The notes beneath the pieces are model-generated. The model was not told the DNA's origin. It worked only from the letters and a program-made list of their open reading frames with translations, and did not search any database. A program made the translations under genes and the position numbers. Of a stretch of 64,000 bases of DNA, positions 44,244 through 54,746 are shown piece by piece. Source of the DNA: Ascoidea rubescens DSM 1968 (Eukaryota; Ascomycota; Saccharomycetes; Ascoideales; Ascoideaceae). The stretch covers positions 186,001-250,000 of the forward strand of contig NW_017962929.1 of the NCBI RefSeq assembly GCF_001661345.1, in the 5' to 3' direction. Every line of letters starts with the position of its first letter. Within the stretch, counting starts at the first letter, position 1.

Positions 44244-45686
44244 ATCTGGAGTAACATCGCTTCGCACACTCTGGTTGCCTGGTGACTGTGCGCGTAACTT
44301 GCCTATCCTGGCTTCCATTTGTACTCAATAACACTATTCTTCTACACACTGCTGTAGTTATGTAGGCCACCTTCAAAGCACCTTCAAAGCACTTGTACAA
44401 CAGCTGGAGCACTGCTAAAGCACCATGAAAACACCTCCAAAGCACCAAAATGGAGCTCTCCAGAAAAAGGCCTAATGCGCCAGGTTTGTGTTTACATTTT
44501 CCCACATCGGATTGTGCATGTGCATGTTTACGCATAACATGGCATACGTGTGCAGGGCTTCCAGAAGCAGGACTGGCTTCGATTTCGCTGCTTCCTCTGC
44601 TTCCTCCTCCTTTGCTGCTTCTGCTGCCGGTGCTTCTCAGCGAAACACAGACCATGGGCTTTGGCAGCTCCAGATCGTACCTCTGCTGCGTTTTCCAACA
44701 ATTACACTCTGCTTGTTCCAGAAAGGCTTGGTTTATGCTTTATTACAGGCGAATTCATCCCAACACATTTCTCAGAATTCATTAAAAATAGCTCCTTTGG
44801 TATTCCTTTCACACTTTTCAATTGGAATTCAACCTAATTTTGCTCTCCATTACTCTTCGCAGCACTTAATACCTTAATGCTCTTCCTGCTCATCCTGCTC
44901 AACAGTTTAACCTCAGCAGGAGTGCTGCAACTCGATCTGTGTTTATTTTCTGCATCTTCTGTTCATCTGTTGGCTCTTTTCTGCTCTTGAGGCTATTCCT
45001 CTCGTCTTAGTCTCTACATCCCTAATATCTTTAATATCCTCAATTTATCTCATTCTGCTCAACTTCTGTCTACCTTAATTGGTTTCGGTTTCTTGTTGTA
45101 TTTACTTGTTTGTTTACTTGTTTGTTTATTTATTTGTTTATTTATTTCATTGGCTCTTGCAAAGCTAAAAAATGGTACTTGATGCAGATTGTTGTCATCT
45201 CATATTCACTACTATCTTGTTTGTTTTATTCACTGGAAGATGTCTAGATATTCTAAGCAATTTATAAAATTATTATATACTTATAATAATTTTACAACAA
45301 CTCTACAATAAAGCTATAAACACTTTCAAAGTTAAAGCAGCTGAGCTTAAATTTAAATTTAAAAGAGTTCTGCAATTCTTGGATATATATATCGTGCAAA
45401 AGTTTTCCATTTTTTTCAATTAAAAAAAAAAGGATCTGTTTTTAAAATCATTTTATTCTTCTTCTGTTTTTTCCTTATAATAATATCTGGAAACAATAGA
45501 ATAAAAATAGGAAAAAAAGAATCAGAAGAAGAAGAAAAAGAAATTTTTCCTTGTTTTGTTAGAAAAATATTTGACCTTTAAAGGTCAAAGAAATTTTTTT
45601 TTTAAAAAAAAAACAAAAACAGATTGTTATAACTATTACTGCAATTATCCTCATTATTATTTTCATCAATCCCAAAATTATACTAA
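44244..45686. promoter_or_regulatory. Long upstream region of the four-TM protein gene
   Basis: A 1.4-kb gap. The first 750 bp form a GC-rich island with GCTG/CTTC words (about 44570-44640) and chance frames of 95-169 codons on both strands. The distal part is T-rich with TTTGTTTA repeats (about 45105-45150). Just before the gene come A/T homopolymers and a 20-bp perfect palindrome (separate entry). Confidence 0.5.
45570..45589. promoter_or_regulatory. 20-bp perfect palindrome
   Basis: TTTGACCTTTAAAGGTCAAA reads the same on both strands and lies 98 bp upstream of the next ATG. Its core ACCTTTAAAGGT is one base longer than the S. cerevisiae Zap1 site ACCTTNAAGGT, so a zinc-response role is only a possibility. 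Confidence 0.6.
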
Positions 45687-48203
45687 ATGTGCTCATCTCT
45701 AAATTGTCATCCAAAGGTTCTTTTGCTTAGAATTTCTTTGATCTTATTTATCCTATTCATTTTTTCTTTAATAACAAATATATCCCTTTTATCAACAATT
45801 TTAAATTTTCTCATTCCTCTCGATTCATACAATTTAATACCCAACACTCAATATCATGTTTTAAAAGTATTAAAAATATCAATTATTTTATCAATTACAT
45901 CAGAATCTTTATCTCTTTTGTTTTCTTTGTTCTTCATTTTCATCAACTCGAATAAAAAAATCTACCAAAACAATTATCAAAACAATTATCAAAAAAACTG
46001 CAAAATCTCAAATCAAATCTCAAACAAAATAACAATCACTACTCTGAACTTCATCCTTCAAAGATTCAAAAACTCAATCCTTATTTATATTCTAATCTTC
46101 CTTTCTTTGGTTTCTTTGTTCTTTACTTTTTTCTTTTTCATTTATTTATCCTCCACTATATTCTCTTGGTTTATCAAATACGGCTCAATTTATCAACTCA
46201 ACAACTTATTTTACTTTCAATTGGATATTTTCTTGAAAAATAAAACACACTATCTAATTCTAGTTTCTTCCATTTTCTACATCTCATCAATAATCTTAAG
46301 ATTCTCTTTATTGGCTTTATTGTTTTTCTTAAATTTTGTTCAACTTCATTCTTGCAATCCTTCCAATCCTCCTTTAACTAAACACTCCTCTCTTTTTCAA
46401 ATCCACAAGTCGCAAACAACAAACAAAATTAGATTTAAACCTTCTCTGATAACCTTAACTCAAAATAATTTAATCTCTCCTTTGTCTCCAATTACACCAA
46501 ATACTGTTGGTGTAATTTCCTCCAATAATGATATTCAAGATAACTGGTATATCCCTCCTCCCTTTGTTCATGACCAAAGAAATTTATCAAATTCTCTACG
46601 CTCTTTAAATTTATCAAATCCATCAAACCCTTATTATTTTACTGATAATAATAATAATAATACTGTTAATCAAAAAAATCAAATTGATTATCTTCAAGAT
46701 GACGATGAAGATAAAATTAGAACCAATGGTTCAAATATGTCTCCCGATAACAACTCCTTTTCATCTCCCAAATTAGAAACTTCTTTCCCTAGTAATATTG
46801 AATTTGATAATCATCATGATAATCACAATTATTTTAACGACCATTCAGAATTTTATCTCGACAATTTCGATCAAAATTTTACAATGAAACAAGATCATTT
46901 AATACCCTCAAATTTATCACCACTAAAAAAATTCTCAAATGTTCACACAAATTCTTGCCCTCAATTTAATCTCAATGAAAAAACTTTTCATGATTATAAC
47001 ACTAATGATTTAACCAATAACAAATCTTTTACTTTGTATTTGGATCGAGAAAAATCAAACATCTCCAAAATGAATTCAAATTTATTACCACCTTTTCTTC
47101 AAAAGGGCGCCTCAAATATTCAGAATTTGAAAAATTCAATGAAAAATAATTGTTCTAGATCCAACTCTTCATTAAAACTCAACAGAACTTTGACATCAAG
47201 TACAATTTCTTCATCTGTAATAGTCAAAAGATCTGCTTCAATTAATTCCATAAATTCTGAATTAAAAAGATACAATACAATCGAATATCAAAGAAAACAA
47301 GAAAATTATAAAAGATATTTAGCCCATTTAAGAAATTCAGTCAATGCTAATAATAATATCTCATTTCCAATTCACCTACAGAAAAATTCAAATGATTTTC
47401 ATGTCCAAAAGAATAATTCAATTTCACCTTCTTTACCTTGGAGATATGATAAAATAATTAATAAAAAAAATTACAAAGTTCCTAAATATTCACAAAATAA
47501 TTCAGATAACAATCATATATCCCCAGACTCTTCAAGAACTGTCGTCAAAGATACCCCAATAAATGATAAGTTGATTGAAACCCCATTATCTGAGAGTTTT
47601 CATCAGGAAACATTAAATAGACTCAAAAATTACAATACAATTGAAATTGATTTTTCAGAAGAATCAATGAATTCAGTAGAGCTGCATAGAGAAAACTCGA
47701 GCATGGAAACAAGAAGACCTGACAGTTCTGTTATACTGGATATGGATCAATTAAACCAGAATTCACTGTTTGTAATCGGTGCAAACGAAATCAATAAAAA
47801 ATCAAGTAAACTTGATTCTAATTCAAGTATTTCTAGAAATAATAATTTTAATCTCGATTCAAATTCAAAATTTCAACAGAACCAAATTCAAAGTCCTCCA
47901 ATTTCTAATGATAGTAAATTCTTTTCAGTACTATCATTTTCAAGAGAACAAGACGACACAGGCAGCAACCATTTTAATGAAGATTCAGTTTTTGAAAAGA
48001 AAAGGAAGCTGAGCAATTCAAATTTAAGTGAAAAAAGCGAAAAAACTAATTTTTTAAACTTCAAGTTTGGTGGTAGAACCTCCTTGAACAGTCTGGATTT
48101 GAAATCAAACTCCAATTTGAATGATCAACTATATCCAAGTAATGTAAACATATCCTTGAAATCGCTATTATTCGACCTGCATCAACCTGATCTGAAAAAT
48201 TAG
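45687..48203 (+). CDS. Four-TM membrane protein with long Asn/Ser-rich cytosolic tail, unknown family
   Basis: I do not recognise this 838-aa protein. Four hydrophobic segments are visible in the first 230 residues: about 9-40 (LLLRISLILFILFIFSL), 60-88, 130-160 (SILIYILIFLSLVSLFFTFF) and 188-222. The loops between them are about 30-45 residues. The remaining 600 residues are hydrophilic and Ser/Asn-rich, with two similar RYNTIEYQRK / NYNTIEIDFS pieces and several basic-Ser patches (RSNSSLKLNR) that could be kinase targets. A four-TM head with a long tail is the layout of Sur7/PalI- or claudin-like fungal plasma-membrane proteins, but I cannot see their signature residues. It is convergent with TFC1. 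Confidence 0.75.
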   Translation: MCSSLNCHPKVLLLRISLILFILFIFSLITNISLLSTILNFLIPLDSYNLIPNTQYHVLKVLKISIILSITSESLSLLFSLFFIFINSNKKIYQNNYQNNYQKNCKISNQISNKITITTLNFILQRFKNSILIYILIFLSLVSLFFTFFFFIYLSSTIFSWFIKYGSIYQLNNLFYFQLDIFLKNKTHYLILVSSIFYISSIILRFSLLALLFFLNFVQLHSCNPSNPPLTKHSSLFQIHKSQTTNKIRFKPSLITLTQNNLISPLSPITPNTVGVISSNNDIQDNWYIPPPFVHDQRNLSNSLRSLNLSNPSNPYYFTDNNNNNTVNQKNQIDYLQDDDEDKIRTNGSNMSPDNNSFSSPKLETSFPSNIEFDNHHDNHNYFNDHSEFYLDNFDQNFTMKQDHLIPSNLSPLKKFSNVHTNSCPQFNLNEKTFHDYNTNDLTNNKSFTLYLDREKSNISKMNSNLLPPFLQKGASNIQNLKNSMKNNCSRSNSSLKLNRTLTSSTISSSVIVKRSASINSINSELKRYNTIEYQRKQENYKRYLAHLRNSVNANNNISFPIHLQKNSNDFHVQKNNSISPSLPWRYDKIINKKNYKVPKYSQNNSDNNHISPDSSRTVVKDTPINDKLIETPLSESFHQETLNRLKNYNTIEIDFSEESMNSVELHRENSSMETRRPDSSVILDMDQLNQNSLFVIGANEINKKSSKLDSNSSISRNNNFNLDSNSKFQQNQIQSPPISNDSKFFSVLSFSREQDDTGSNHFNEDSVFEKKRKLSNSNLSEKSEKTNFLNFKFGGRTSLNSLDLKSNSNLNDQLYPSNVNISLKSLLFDLHQPDLKN

Positions 48204-49292
48204 ATAACAATAATCTTCATATTTCAAATTATGATTTATGGTAAGCTGTAAGTGATATTTTACTTTTTATTTGTGCTGTCTACGATTTTGATCAGGAGAG
48301 TTTAGATCAAGATTTATGAGTTCTTTTTTTTTTAGATATGGCTGGCTTTTTTTTTTCTGCAACCTATTATGGTTGCTTTGTATTTGATTTAAATGATCTT
48401 TTTTGTTTTTATTTTACGAATTTGAATTTCGTAAAACTTAAATAAGTATTATTTTAAGATTGATGCACTAATTCTATTATTTTCCTAAATGACAGTGTGA
48501 TAATTCCCAAATACTGTTAATTTGCTTTTAGTATATATCATTAACCTTTATTGACTTTTATCTTATGCTATAGAAAATGAATAATTATCTTAGAATCCTG
48601 TATATATTTGTTTTGTGTTTATGTTTATGTTTATGCTTTGATTATGCAGGCACATTTAATGATATAAATGTGCATATTTAGAATTTATTTTAGCTTGGAC
48701 AAAACAGGAAAGCACTTTGTAGAATCAGTAAAAGTTGGTGGAAATCGAAAGGAGGAAGCTAAATCGATGTGATGATAATTAAAACCATGATCAAAGGCAT
48801 CAAACTCTAGAGAAACACCAATGGTAATAGATCGACACTAATTAGAGCCCACTACCTTTTGCAATATAAAGAACATTTGCTTATGATTACTCATAGTCAA
48901 TATCTTTGTGGTTGAGACAAATTATGACCCTTAAAGGGAGTGAAAATAAAATCAATGATTAAAAATGGACAAAATTAGCAAGAGAAAATAATGGGCTCGT
49001 TTTTGAAGTTAAGAGATATTTTAGTAATCAATTGAACTGACCTGACATTTGTTCCTATATTATTCTTATACATTGAATTCAACCAATGGGATATGACTGC
49101 TGATAGAAAATTAATAATAATTACAAAATCCTCTATTCAATCACTATTGAATCCAAATCCAATCTAATAATATATGATCAAATAAAATACAAAATAAAGG
49201 GAAATTAAAAAAAAAATAAAATAAATTGAGGCAATGATTGAACATGAAAAGAATAACTAGCGTGTCAACAGAAAAACAAGCAGGTTGATTGA
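48204..49292. other. Convergent intergenic region
   Basis: A 1.1-kb 3'-3' gap, AT-rich. It holds the stem-loop entered separately and otherwise nothing recognised. Confidence 0.55.
48412..48436 (+). terminator. Possible 3'-end stem-loop
   Basis: A perfect 9-bp stem TTTTACGAA / TTCGTAAAA with a 7-nt loop lies about 210 bp past the stop codon of the four-TM gene. Yeast 3' ends do not need hairpins, so any function is speculative. Confidence 0.35.
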
Positions 49293-51395
49293 TCATAAAA
49301 CCGATATATTATCTTGTTGAATTAAACCAATAATAGAATCTAATTCATGAATAGCTTTTGGATTTGCTACTCTAAATCGTGTTAGGATATCAAGTTGTTT
49401 CATGTCTTTATTAATAAAGAATTTTTCAACTTTGCCTAAACCAAATTTGTCTAAATCAATTTTAGATTTGGAATTTATAATGAAATCAACCGAAAGAGAT
49501 AGGTCGGTTTCTTTATTATTAGTTTCCATTTTATTGGATTGGGTATCTTTTGGAGTCTTTTTTTCCTTTTTTATTGAAATTTCTAACAATTTTTTATCAT
49601 TTATTTCATTTATTATTTTTTTAGTAAAATCTGTTTTCATTCTTTTATTCAAAATGCAAAATATTTTTTTCTTTAATATTCTCCTCACACCTTTTATAGT
49701 AGCGGTATCATACCAACCACTTGTTATATTGGGACTTTCGTTAATAATAGCATGACCCAACAAATCTATAATTAGTGGATCTTTTATGTTTTCAAGTTGA
49801 AATAATAAGGTGAGTGGTAGATTATTGCCATCAAATTCGTATTCTTTGGGTATTTGATTTGAATTGGGATTGTTATTTGACAGTTGAAACTCACAAAACA
49901 ATTTAATTCTTTTATTGTGATAGCCTCTTATCGATAATAATTCAGTTTGTAATAATTTACTATCAGGAGAAGTTCTTGGATCATAGCCAATCTTGATGTA
50001 GGCATGTTTCCAAGGACCATAAATAAATGAATAGGATACATAAGGTAATGCAGAAGATAGAAAGGATTTAATATGATAAGGAATTAAATATTCTAAATGA
50101 AAGGTTAACCAAATTGGTTTTTCATCAAATTTTTTCTGCAAAAATTCAATTGTTTCAAACAAGTGTTTGCAATAATTAATCTCTGAGAAATTGAATAAAT
50201 CTAGGTTATTAATTTTAAGATTATCAATTTTAAGATTATTATCAATAAGAGTGTTTGCGATATTATTAATATTATCATCGTCATCTGAAACCAACAGGGG
50301 ATCCAAATTGAATATATTATAGTTGGATCTATCATCAGGTTTGTCATTTCTTGTGATTTGATTATTTTGAGATTCGTTGAACAGTAAAATTTGATTTTTC
50401 ATGTAAATTAATTTGCTTAGAGAGCTTTTAGTTGGGATGAGTGGAGACTTGGCGTCAAAAGAAGTACGAATATTATTCAACTTACTATGGAGGGAAATAT
50501 TAAAATTGAGAAATCTTTTTTCATTAACTTTATCGCTTGATACAATAACAGAAGAATTGCCTTTGTAGTTGAAGGAAAAAGGGAGTGGTTGCTGACAAAA
50601 TTTTGGAATTGGAAATAAGCCTAGATTTGTTTTTTTGATTAATTGTTGGACATGAAATGAGTTCATTTCTTGATTTGAGTAATTTTGAAATTCATCAGGC
50701 AACCAAGGTCTTTTAGTAGTGTGAAGATCGAGATTTAGTTGTTTGATGTTTGGGAAGCTTCCTTGAAATAGAGAAGAATTAATTTTTTGAGAAAATAGTT
50801 TTTGTTCTTTTTCGGTGGAGATATACTGATGATCAGCCAATTCTCTGAATCTGATAATTTTGTTTACCACTGAACATATAGTTATTTTGTAGTATCTTTC
50901 AGAACCAAAAGTGTTGGCCTTGAGGGTGTTTTGAATGTTTCCATTATATTTAGCTAGTTCGCCCTTTGGGAAAGATACTTTTATGAGGATGTTTTCGGAG
51001 GGAATTATTTGGGATTGAATTGGATGAAGAGCTGGGTTGTTTGGGTTTAATCTTAGTTCCAAGTTTTTGTTTTTGAGGATGTTGTCTTTTATCTTTCGTG
51101 AGCCACCAACCATGGATAGGGCCTTATCAACGTTGATAACGTTTAGTGGGAATTCAATTGAAGAGAGCCTTTGAACATTTAGGGAGTGAGTCTTTGCTAG
51201 CTCTTTGGATTGAAGAGAATGGGAAGGGTTTTTATTAGATGTTTTTGCTTTTTTAAGTAGTCTTTGTGATTTTCTTTTTTTTTTTGTTTGGTTGTTATTT
51301 TTATTTTTATTTTTATCATTATTGTTATTGTTATTGTTATTATTTGGCTGTGTGAATAGGGTTGTTTTTTTTAATTTTTGATGAGATTGCAGCAT
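49293..51395 (-). CDS. TFC1: TFIIIC subunit tau95 (Tfc1)
   Basis: A subunit of the RNA polymerase III factor TFIIIC, part of the tauA module that contacts the A box of tRNA genes. Its 700 aa (649 in S. cerevisiae) carry the tau95 N-terminal dimerisation block (INVDKALSMVGGSRKIKD, then LELRLNPNNPALHPIQSQ) and the central DNA-binding region (KPIWLTFHLEYLIPYHIKSF, VSYSFIYGPWKHAYIKIGYD). A later block is SGWYDTATIKGVRRILKKKI, and the tail is charged. The N-terminus has a short Asn/Lys run. It is convergent with the four-TM gene and shares no promoter with TPS1 (tandem, 400 bp apart). Confidence 0.88.
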   Translation of the reverse strand: MLQSHQKLKKTTLFTQPNNNNNNNNNDKNKNKNNNQTKKKRKSQRLLKKAKTSNKNPSHSLQSKELAKTHSLNVQRLSSIEFPLNVINVDKALSMVGGSRKIKDNILKNKNLELRLNPNNPALHPIQSQIIPSENILIKVSFPKGELAKYNGNIQNTLKANTFGSERYYKITICSVVNKIIRFRELADHQYISTEKEQKLFSQKINSSLFQGSFPNIKQLNLDLHTTKRPWLPDEFQNYSNQEMNSFHVQQLIKKTNLGLFPIPKFCQQPLPFSFNYKGNSSVIVSSDKVNEKRFLNFNISLHSKLNNIRTSFDAKSPLIPTKSSLSKLIYMKNQILLFNESQNNQITRNDKPDDRSNYNIFNLDPLLVSDDDDNINNIANTLIDNNLKIDNLKINNLDLFNFSEINYCKHLFETIEFLQKKFDEKPIWLTFHLEYLIPYHIKSFLSSALPYVSYSFIYGPWKHAYIKIGYDPRTSPDSKLLQTELLSIRGYHNKRIKLFCEFQLSNNNPNSNQIPKEYEFDGNNLPLTLLFQLENIKDPLIIDLLGHAIINESPNITSGWYDTATIKGVRRILKKKIFCILNKRMKTDFTKKIINEINDKKLLEISIKKEKKTPKDTQSNKMETNNKETDLSLSVDFIINSKSKIDLDKFGLGKVEKFFINKDMKQLDILTRFRVANPKAIHELDSIIGLIQQDNISVL

Positions 51396-51796
51396 TTTGG
51401 GGGTGGGAAGGAGGGAGAGAAAGAAATAAAAAAAGAAAAAGGGAGTAGAGGGAGATAGAGAGAGGTGTAATTGAATGTGGATGGTTATGGATGGTTATAT
51501 TTGATAATATTTGATTATAATTGATTATATTTGGTAATAATTGATTACAATCGAAGAAAATCGGAGAGACGATTTAAAGGCAAAAAAAAGCGGAAGTGGG
51601 AAATTGCAGTTGGTGAGAGTTGATGAGAATAGATGTTTATATATATAGATTATAAGTATATAAAGTATATGTAAGAGATTGTATATAGAGATGTAGATAA
51701 GAATTGAGAAATATCAATGAAATTGCAAATTGCAAATTGCAAATTGCAAATTGAGAATTGAGAATTGAGAAGTATAAATTAGGGTTGAGAACAGAA
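51396..51796. other. TFC1 promoter and TPS1 3' region
   Basis: A 400-bp gap with short-period repeats: TTTGATTATAATTGATTATA-like sequence about 51495-51550 and a 7-bp array at 51724-51772 (separate entry). No gene. Confidence 0.5.
51724..51772 (+). repeat. 7-bp tandem array, seven units
   Basis: Four GCAAATT-type units run straight into three GAGAATT/GAGAAGT units, all in one 7-bp register, ending 25 bp from the TPS1 stop codon. Confidence 0.75.
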
Positions 51797-53335
51797 CTAT
51801 AATTCTAAAGCAACAGCTCTTTTATTTGAAGCGAGAGAAGAGGGTTTGATCTTCAAGTTGTCGATGGAGTTATCCAAGGAATTGTGGAGGGAGTTGTAGT
51901 TAGAGACGCTTTGGTCTTTTTTGCTGATTTTGAACAATTCCTTGACAAAGCTTTCACCCCAGTAGGCACTTGTGTATTTGGAGATGTAGGTGAATAGTTT
52001 TTGGTGCATGTTTTTTCTTTTTTCGTAGGGGAGAGTGAGAGAGTCGTGGATTGAGTTGGAGAGGTCTTCGATGTTCCATGGGTTGACGATGATGGAGCCA
52101 TTGAGGGACTGGGCAGCACCAGCAAACTCTGAGAGGATGAGGACACCCTTGTTGTCTTGTTGGCAGGCAATGTATTCGTAGGAGACGAGGTTCATACCAT
52201 CTCTGGTGGAGCTGACGAGACAGACGTCTGAGATGTTGTAGAGAGCTATTAGTTCGTTGAAGGGAATGGACTTGTGCATAAAGTGGATGGGAACAAAGTC
52301 GATGGTGCCGAATTTTCCATTGATTCTGCCAACGAGCTCGTTGACGACAGATCTGAGGGATTGGTATTCTTCGACGTCGCCTCTGGAGGGAATGGCTAGT
52401 TGGATGAGGATGACTTTGCCTATCCACTCTGGATGTTCATTGAGAAAGACTTCAAAGGCATGTAATTTTTGGGGAACACCTTTAATGTAGTCCAATCTGT
52501 CGACACCTAGGATGATTTTGACGTCGCTGCCGATTTTTGATCTCAAGTCGTGGATTCTTTGTTTGACAGAAGTGAGAGTCAAACCGTCGATAAACTTGTC
52601 GACGTCGATGCCTATGGGAAAGACGCCAATGCTCAATTGCCTATTGTTGTAGTTGATCGCGTTGGGAAGGGTGTTGAGATTGAGGATTTTGGATACAGAG
52701 GAGATAAAATGTCTGGCGTAGTCGTAGGTGTGAAAGCCAATCAAGTCGCAGCCCAAGACACCATTGAGGATTTCCTTTCGAACAGGCAAGATTCTGTAGA
52801 TTTCAGAGGAGGGAAATGGAGTGTGGAGGAAGAAGCCTAGCTTTGTGTGTTTGATCTTCTTTTCTTCTATTTTGGAGCGCAACAATTCCGGGAGCAACAT
52901 GAGATGGTAGTCGTGGATCCAGACCATGTCGTTGTCCTTGATGATTGAGGAGATTTCGTGGGCAAAAAGACGGTTTGCTTGGTTGTAGGCAATCCAGGCA
53001 TTCTCATCAAAGTTGATTTCACCTGGATGGTAGTGGAACAAAGGCCATAGAATTGAGTTGGAGAAGCCGTTGTAGTGCAAATCAGCAATTTCGTCAGTTA
53101 GGAAAATGGGAATGCAATTGAACTTGTCAATCAAGTCCTGGCGAACCTGCTTCTGTTCATTTTCGGGGATCTCCAAGCCTGGCCAGCCAAACCATTGAAA
53201 GCTGGTTGTTTTCTTGAGTCCTTGCAATGCAGTGACCAACCCACCAGAGGACATTGAGTAGTCGTAGGTGCCATCAGGGTTTCGCTTAATGGTGACAGGC
53301 AATCTGTTGGAGATGACCAAGACGTTTCCAGCCAT
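51797..53335 (-). CDS. TPS1: Trehalose-6-phosphate synthase (UDP-forming)
   Basis: A GT20 enzyme making trehalose-6-phosphate from UDP-glucose and glucose-6-phosphate. It is the catalytic subunit of the trehalose synthase complex, with roles in stress tolerance and control of glycolytic influx. The start is MAGNVLVISNRLPVTIKRN (512 aa; 495 in S. cerevisiae). An open frame 121 codons upstream is Cys/Arg/Ser-rich chance coding in a GC-rich promoter and is excluded. Motifs are WFGWPGLEIPENE, LWPLFHYHPGEINFDENAW, WIHDYHLMLLPELLR, FFLHTPFPSSEIYRILP, GVDRLDYIKGVPQKLHA and STRDGMNLVSYEYIACQ. A manual scan found no CTG codon in the reading frame. Confidence 0.97.
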   Translation of the reverse strand: MAGNVLVISNRLPVTIKRNPDGTYDYSMSSGGLVTALQGLKKTTSFQWFGWPGLEIPENEQKQVRQDLIDKFNCIPIFLTDEIADLHYNGFSNSILWPLFHYHPGEINFDENAWIAYNQANRLFAHEISSIIKDNDMVWIHDYHLMLLPELLRSKIEEKKIKHTKLGFFLHTPFPSSEIYRILPVRKEILNGVLGCDLIGFHTYDYARHFISSVSKILNLNTLPNAINYNNRQLSIGVFPIGIDVDKFIDGLTLTSVKQRIHDLRSKIGSDVKIILGVDRLDYIKGVPQKLHAFEVFLNEHPEWIGKVILIQLAIPSRGDVEEYQSLRSVVNELVGRINGKFGTIDFVPIHFMHKSIPFNELIALYNISDVCLVSSTRDGMNLVSYEYIACQQDNKGVLILSEFAGAAQSLNGSIIVNPWNIEDLSNSIHDSLTLPYEKRKNMHQKLFTYISKYTSAYWGESFVKELFKISKKDQSVSNYNSLHNSLDNSIDNLKIKPSSLASNKRAVALEL

Positions 53336-54164
53336 TGTGATGTGATGTGGGATGGGAGTGAATGGGATGGGAGTGAAGAAGAGGAAGTAAAGAAAAAGAA
53401 AAGAGCAGAGGAGCTGGAGCGTATTTATAGAGACAGGAGAAGAAGAGAGCAACGACAAAGCGATTTTGGAGCAAAGAGAAGAGCATCTCAGACCTTTCTT
53501 GCTGCTGCGGGCCTGATTAGGTTTGCGCGTGTGACGGCAGAACGGGCGTGGAAGTGCAGCAGCACGCGCACACAGGGCGATGGAGCAGTGCACGTGCGGG
53601 CTCCTGCACTCTGATTCGCTGGGAGCAGGCGCAGACCTGCGGGAGCGGGAGACGTGCGTGCACGGGCAGCTTCCGAGAGCCGCCGGACGGTTGTTCATTG
53701 GCGGGCTCGGGCAAATAGCAGGAGGGAGAAAGAGAGAGGTGGAAGAGAGATGAAAGGAAGAGGAGAGGACGACCAGAGGAAGATCAAAGGAAGATCAAGG
53801 AGATATCAAAGAAACACCAAAGAAAGAGCACAGCTCTTAAAAGGTCAGAGGGCATTGTCAAAAACGAATTGGAGTCTCGGATTATGGAGCTGGAATTGTC
53901 ACTATACTGACAGTAGCCAACCAAACAAAAGGGCTGCTCTACAATTCTTCAATCTACAGCTTACACTCTACATGCTTGCAATTTGATAGAAAATGTCCTT
54001 TTTCTCCCTTTGCTGAAATCATAGTGGGCTCTTTATTATGTTGAGCACTTTAATGATTTCAAAGAGAAAAAAAACCATCTTTTTTTAACTTTTCATATTC
54101 CCCAGTTCCCACTATTATATAGCCTATATAATAAAAGAATGTAGACAACTCAGAAAAATCAAAC
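53336..54164. promoter_or_regulatory. TPS1 promoter (GC-rich) and RPL9 3' region
   Basis: A GC-rich island at about 53400-53880 includes GTGCACGTGCGG near 53586. A TATAAATA element on the minus strand (53429-53422) lies about 90 bp upstream of the ATG. No clear AGGGG stress elements were seen by eye. The end near RPL9 is AT-rich. Confidence 0.5.
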
Positions 54165-54746
54165 CTAAGCAGCTTCTTCAATAACACCACGATGGGAAAC
54201 ATAAATACCATCCAAGAATTTACGAATATCCTTATTTCTAGCTCTGCATTGTTGTTGAACGTCGGCACAGGTTTGAGAAACATCATCCAAAGAGTTTCCG
54301 CTGACAATCAATTCGTCCTTTTGAGCTGAAGAGATTTCAACTGTAACTCCTTCTCTGATGTAAACAGCTCTGATTTTCTTTTCTCCCAAGTAGTTACGAA
54401 TCTCAACATACTTGGATTCGTCCTTTTCAATGATGTTCACGTTGATTGGAAAATGTGCATAGACATATCTCATCTTGTACCTGAATCCTTGGGTGACACC
54501 AATGATCATGTTGTTGACCAACGATCTGACTGTTCTTAAAGCAGCAACGTGCTTTCTGTCTCCATTGTGGACAATGATTTTGATGTGTTTGGAGTGAACT
54601 CCAGGGTGTTGGAAAGTAACATCAATGTGTTGTAAGTTCTTGGTTAGCGATCCTCTTGGTCCAGTCACTTTGATGATACGAGCCTTGATGTTGACTGTGA
54701 CACCTTCTGGGATATCTAATGTTTGTTCTGTGTGGATGTATTTCAT
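54165..54746 (-). CDS. RPL9: 60S ribosomal protein uL6 (Rpl9)
   Basis: Large-subunit ribosomal protein uL6, near the GTPase-associated centre and P-stalk. It is 193 aa (191 in S. cerevisiae), with blocks [71 protein letters not shown] and [20 protein letters not shown]. It has no intron. It is divergent from ARO2, sharing a 412-bp promoter. Codon use is noticeably biased to C-ending codons, as expected for strong expression. Confidence 0.97.
   Translation of the reverse strand: MKYIHTEQTLDIPEGVTVNIKARIIKVTGPRGSLTKNLQHIDVTFQHPGVHSKHIKIIVHNGDRKHVAALRTVRSLVNNMIIGVTQGFRYKMRYVYAHFPINVNIIEKDESKYVEIRNYLGEKKIRAVYIREGVTVEISSAQKDELIVSGNSLDDVSQTCADVQQQCRARNKDIRKFLDGIYVSHRGVIEEAA

Noticed and set aside
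44146-44877. Overlapping 95-169-codon frames after ERG9
   Set aside because: They lie in a GC island, overlap each other on both strands, and show no domain or membrane/secretory logic.
48767-49045. Box C/D snoRNA (TGATGAT followed by CTGA)
   Set aside because: The boxes are about 270 nt apart and no terminal stem is visible.
53336-53698. N-terminal extension of TPS1
   Set aside because: The extra 121 codons are Cys/Arg/Ser-rich, cross a TATA-like element and GC island, and precede the canonical Tps1 start.
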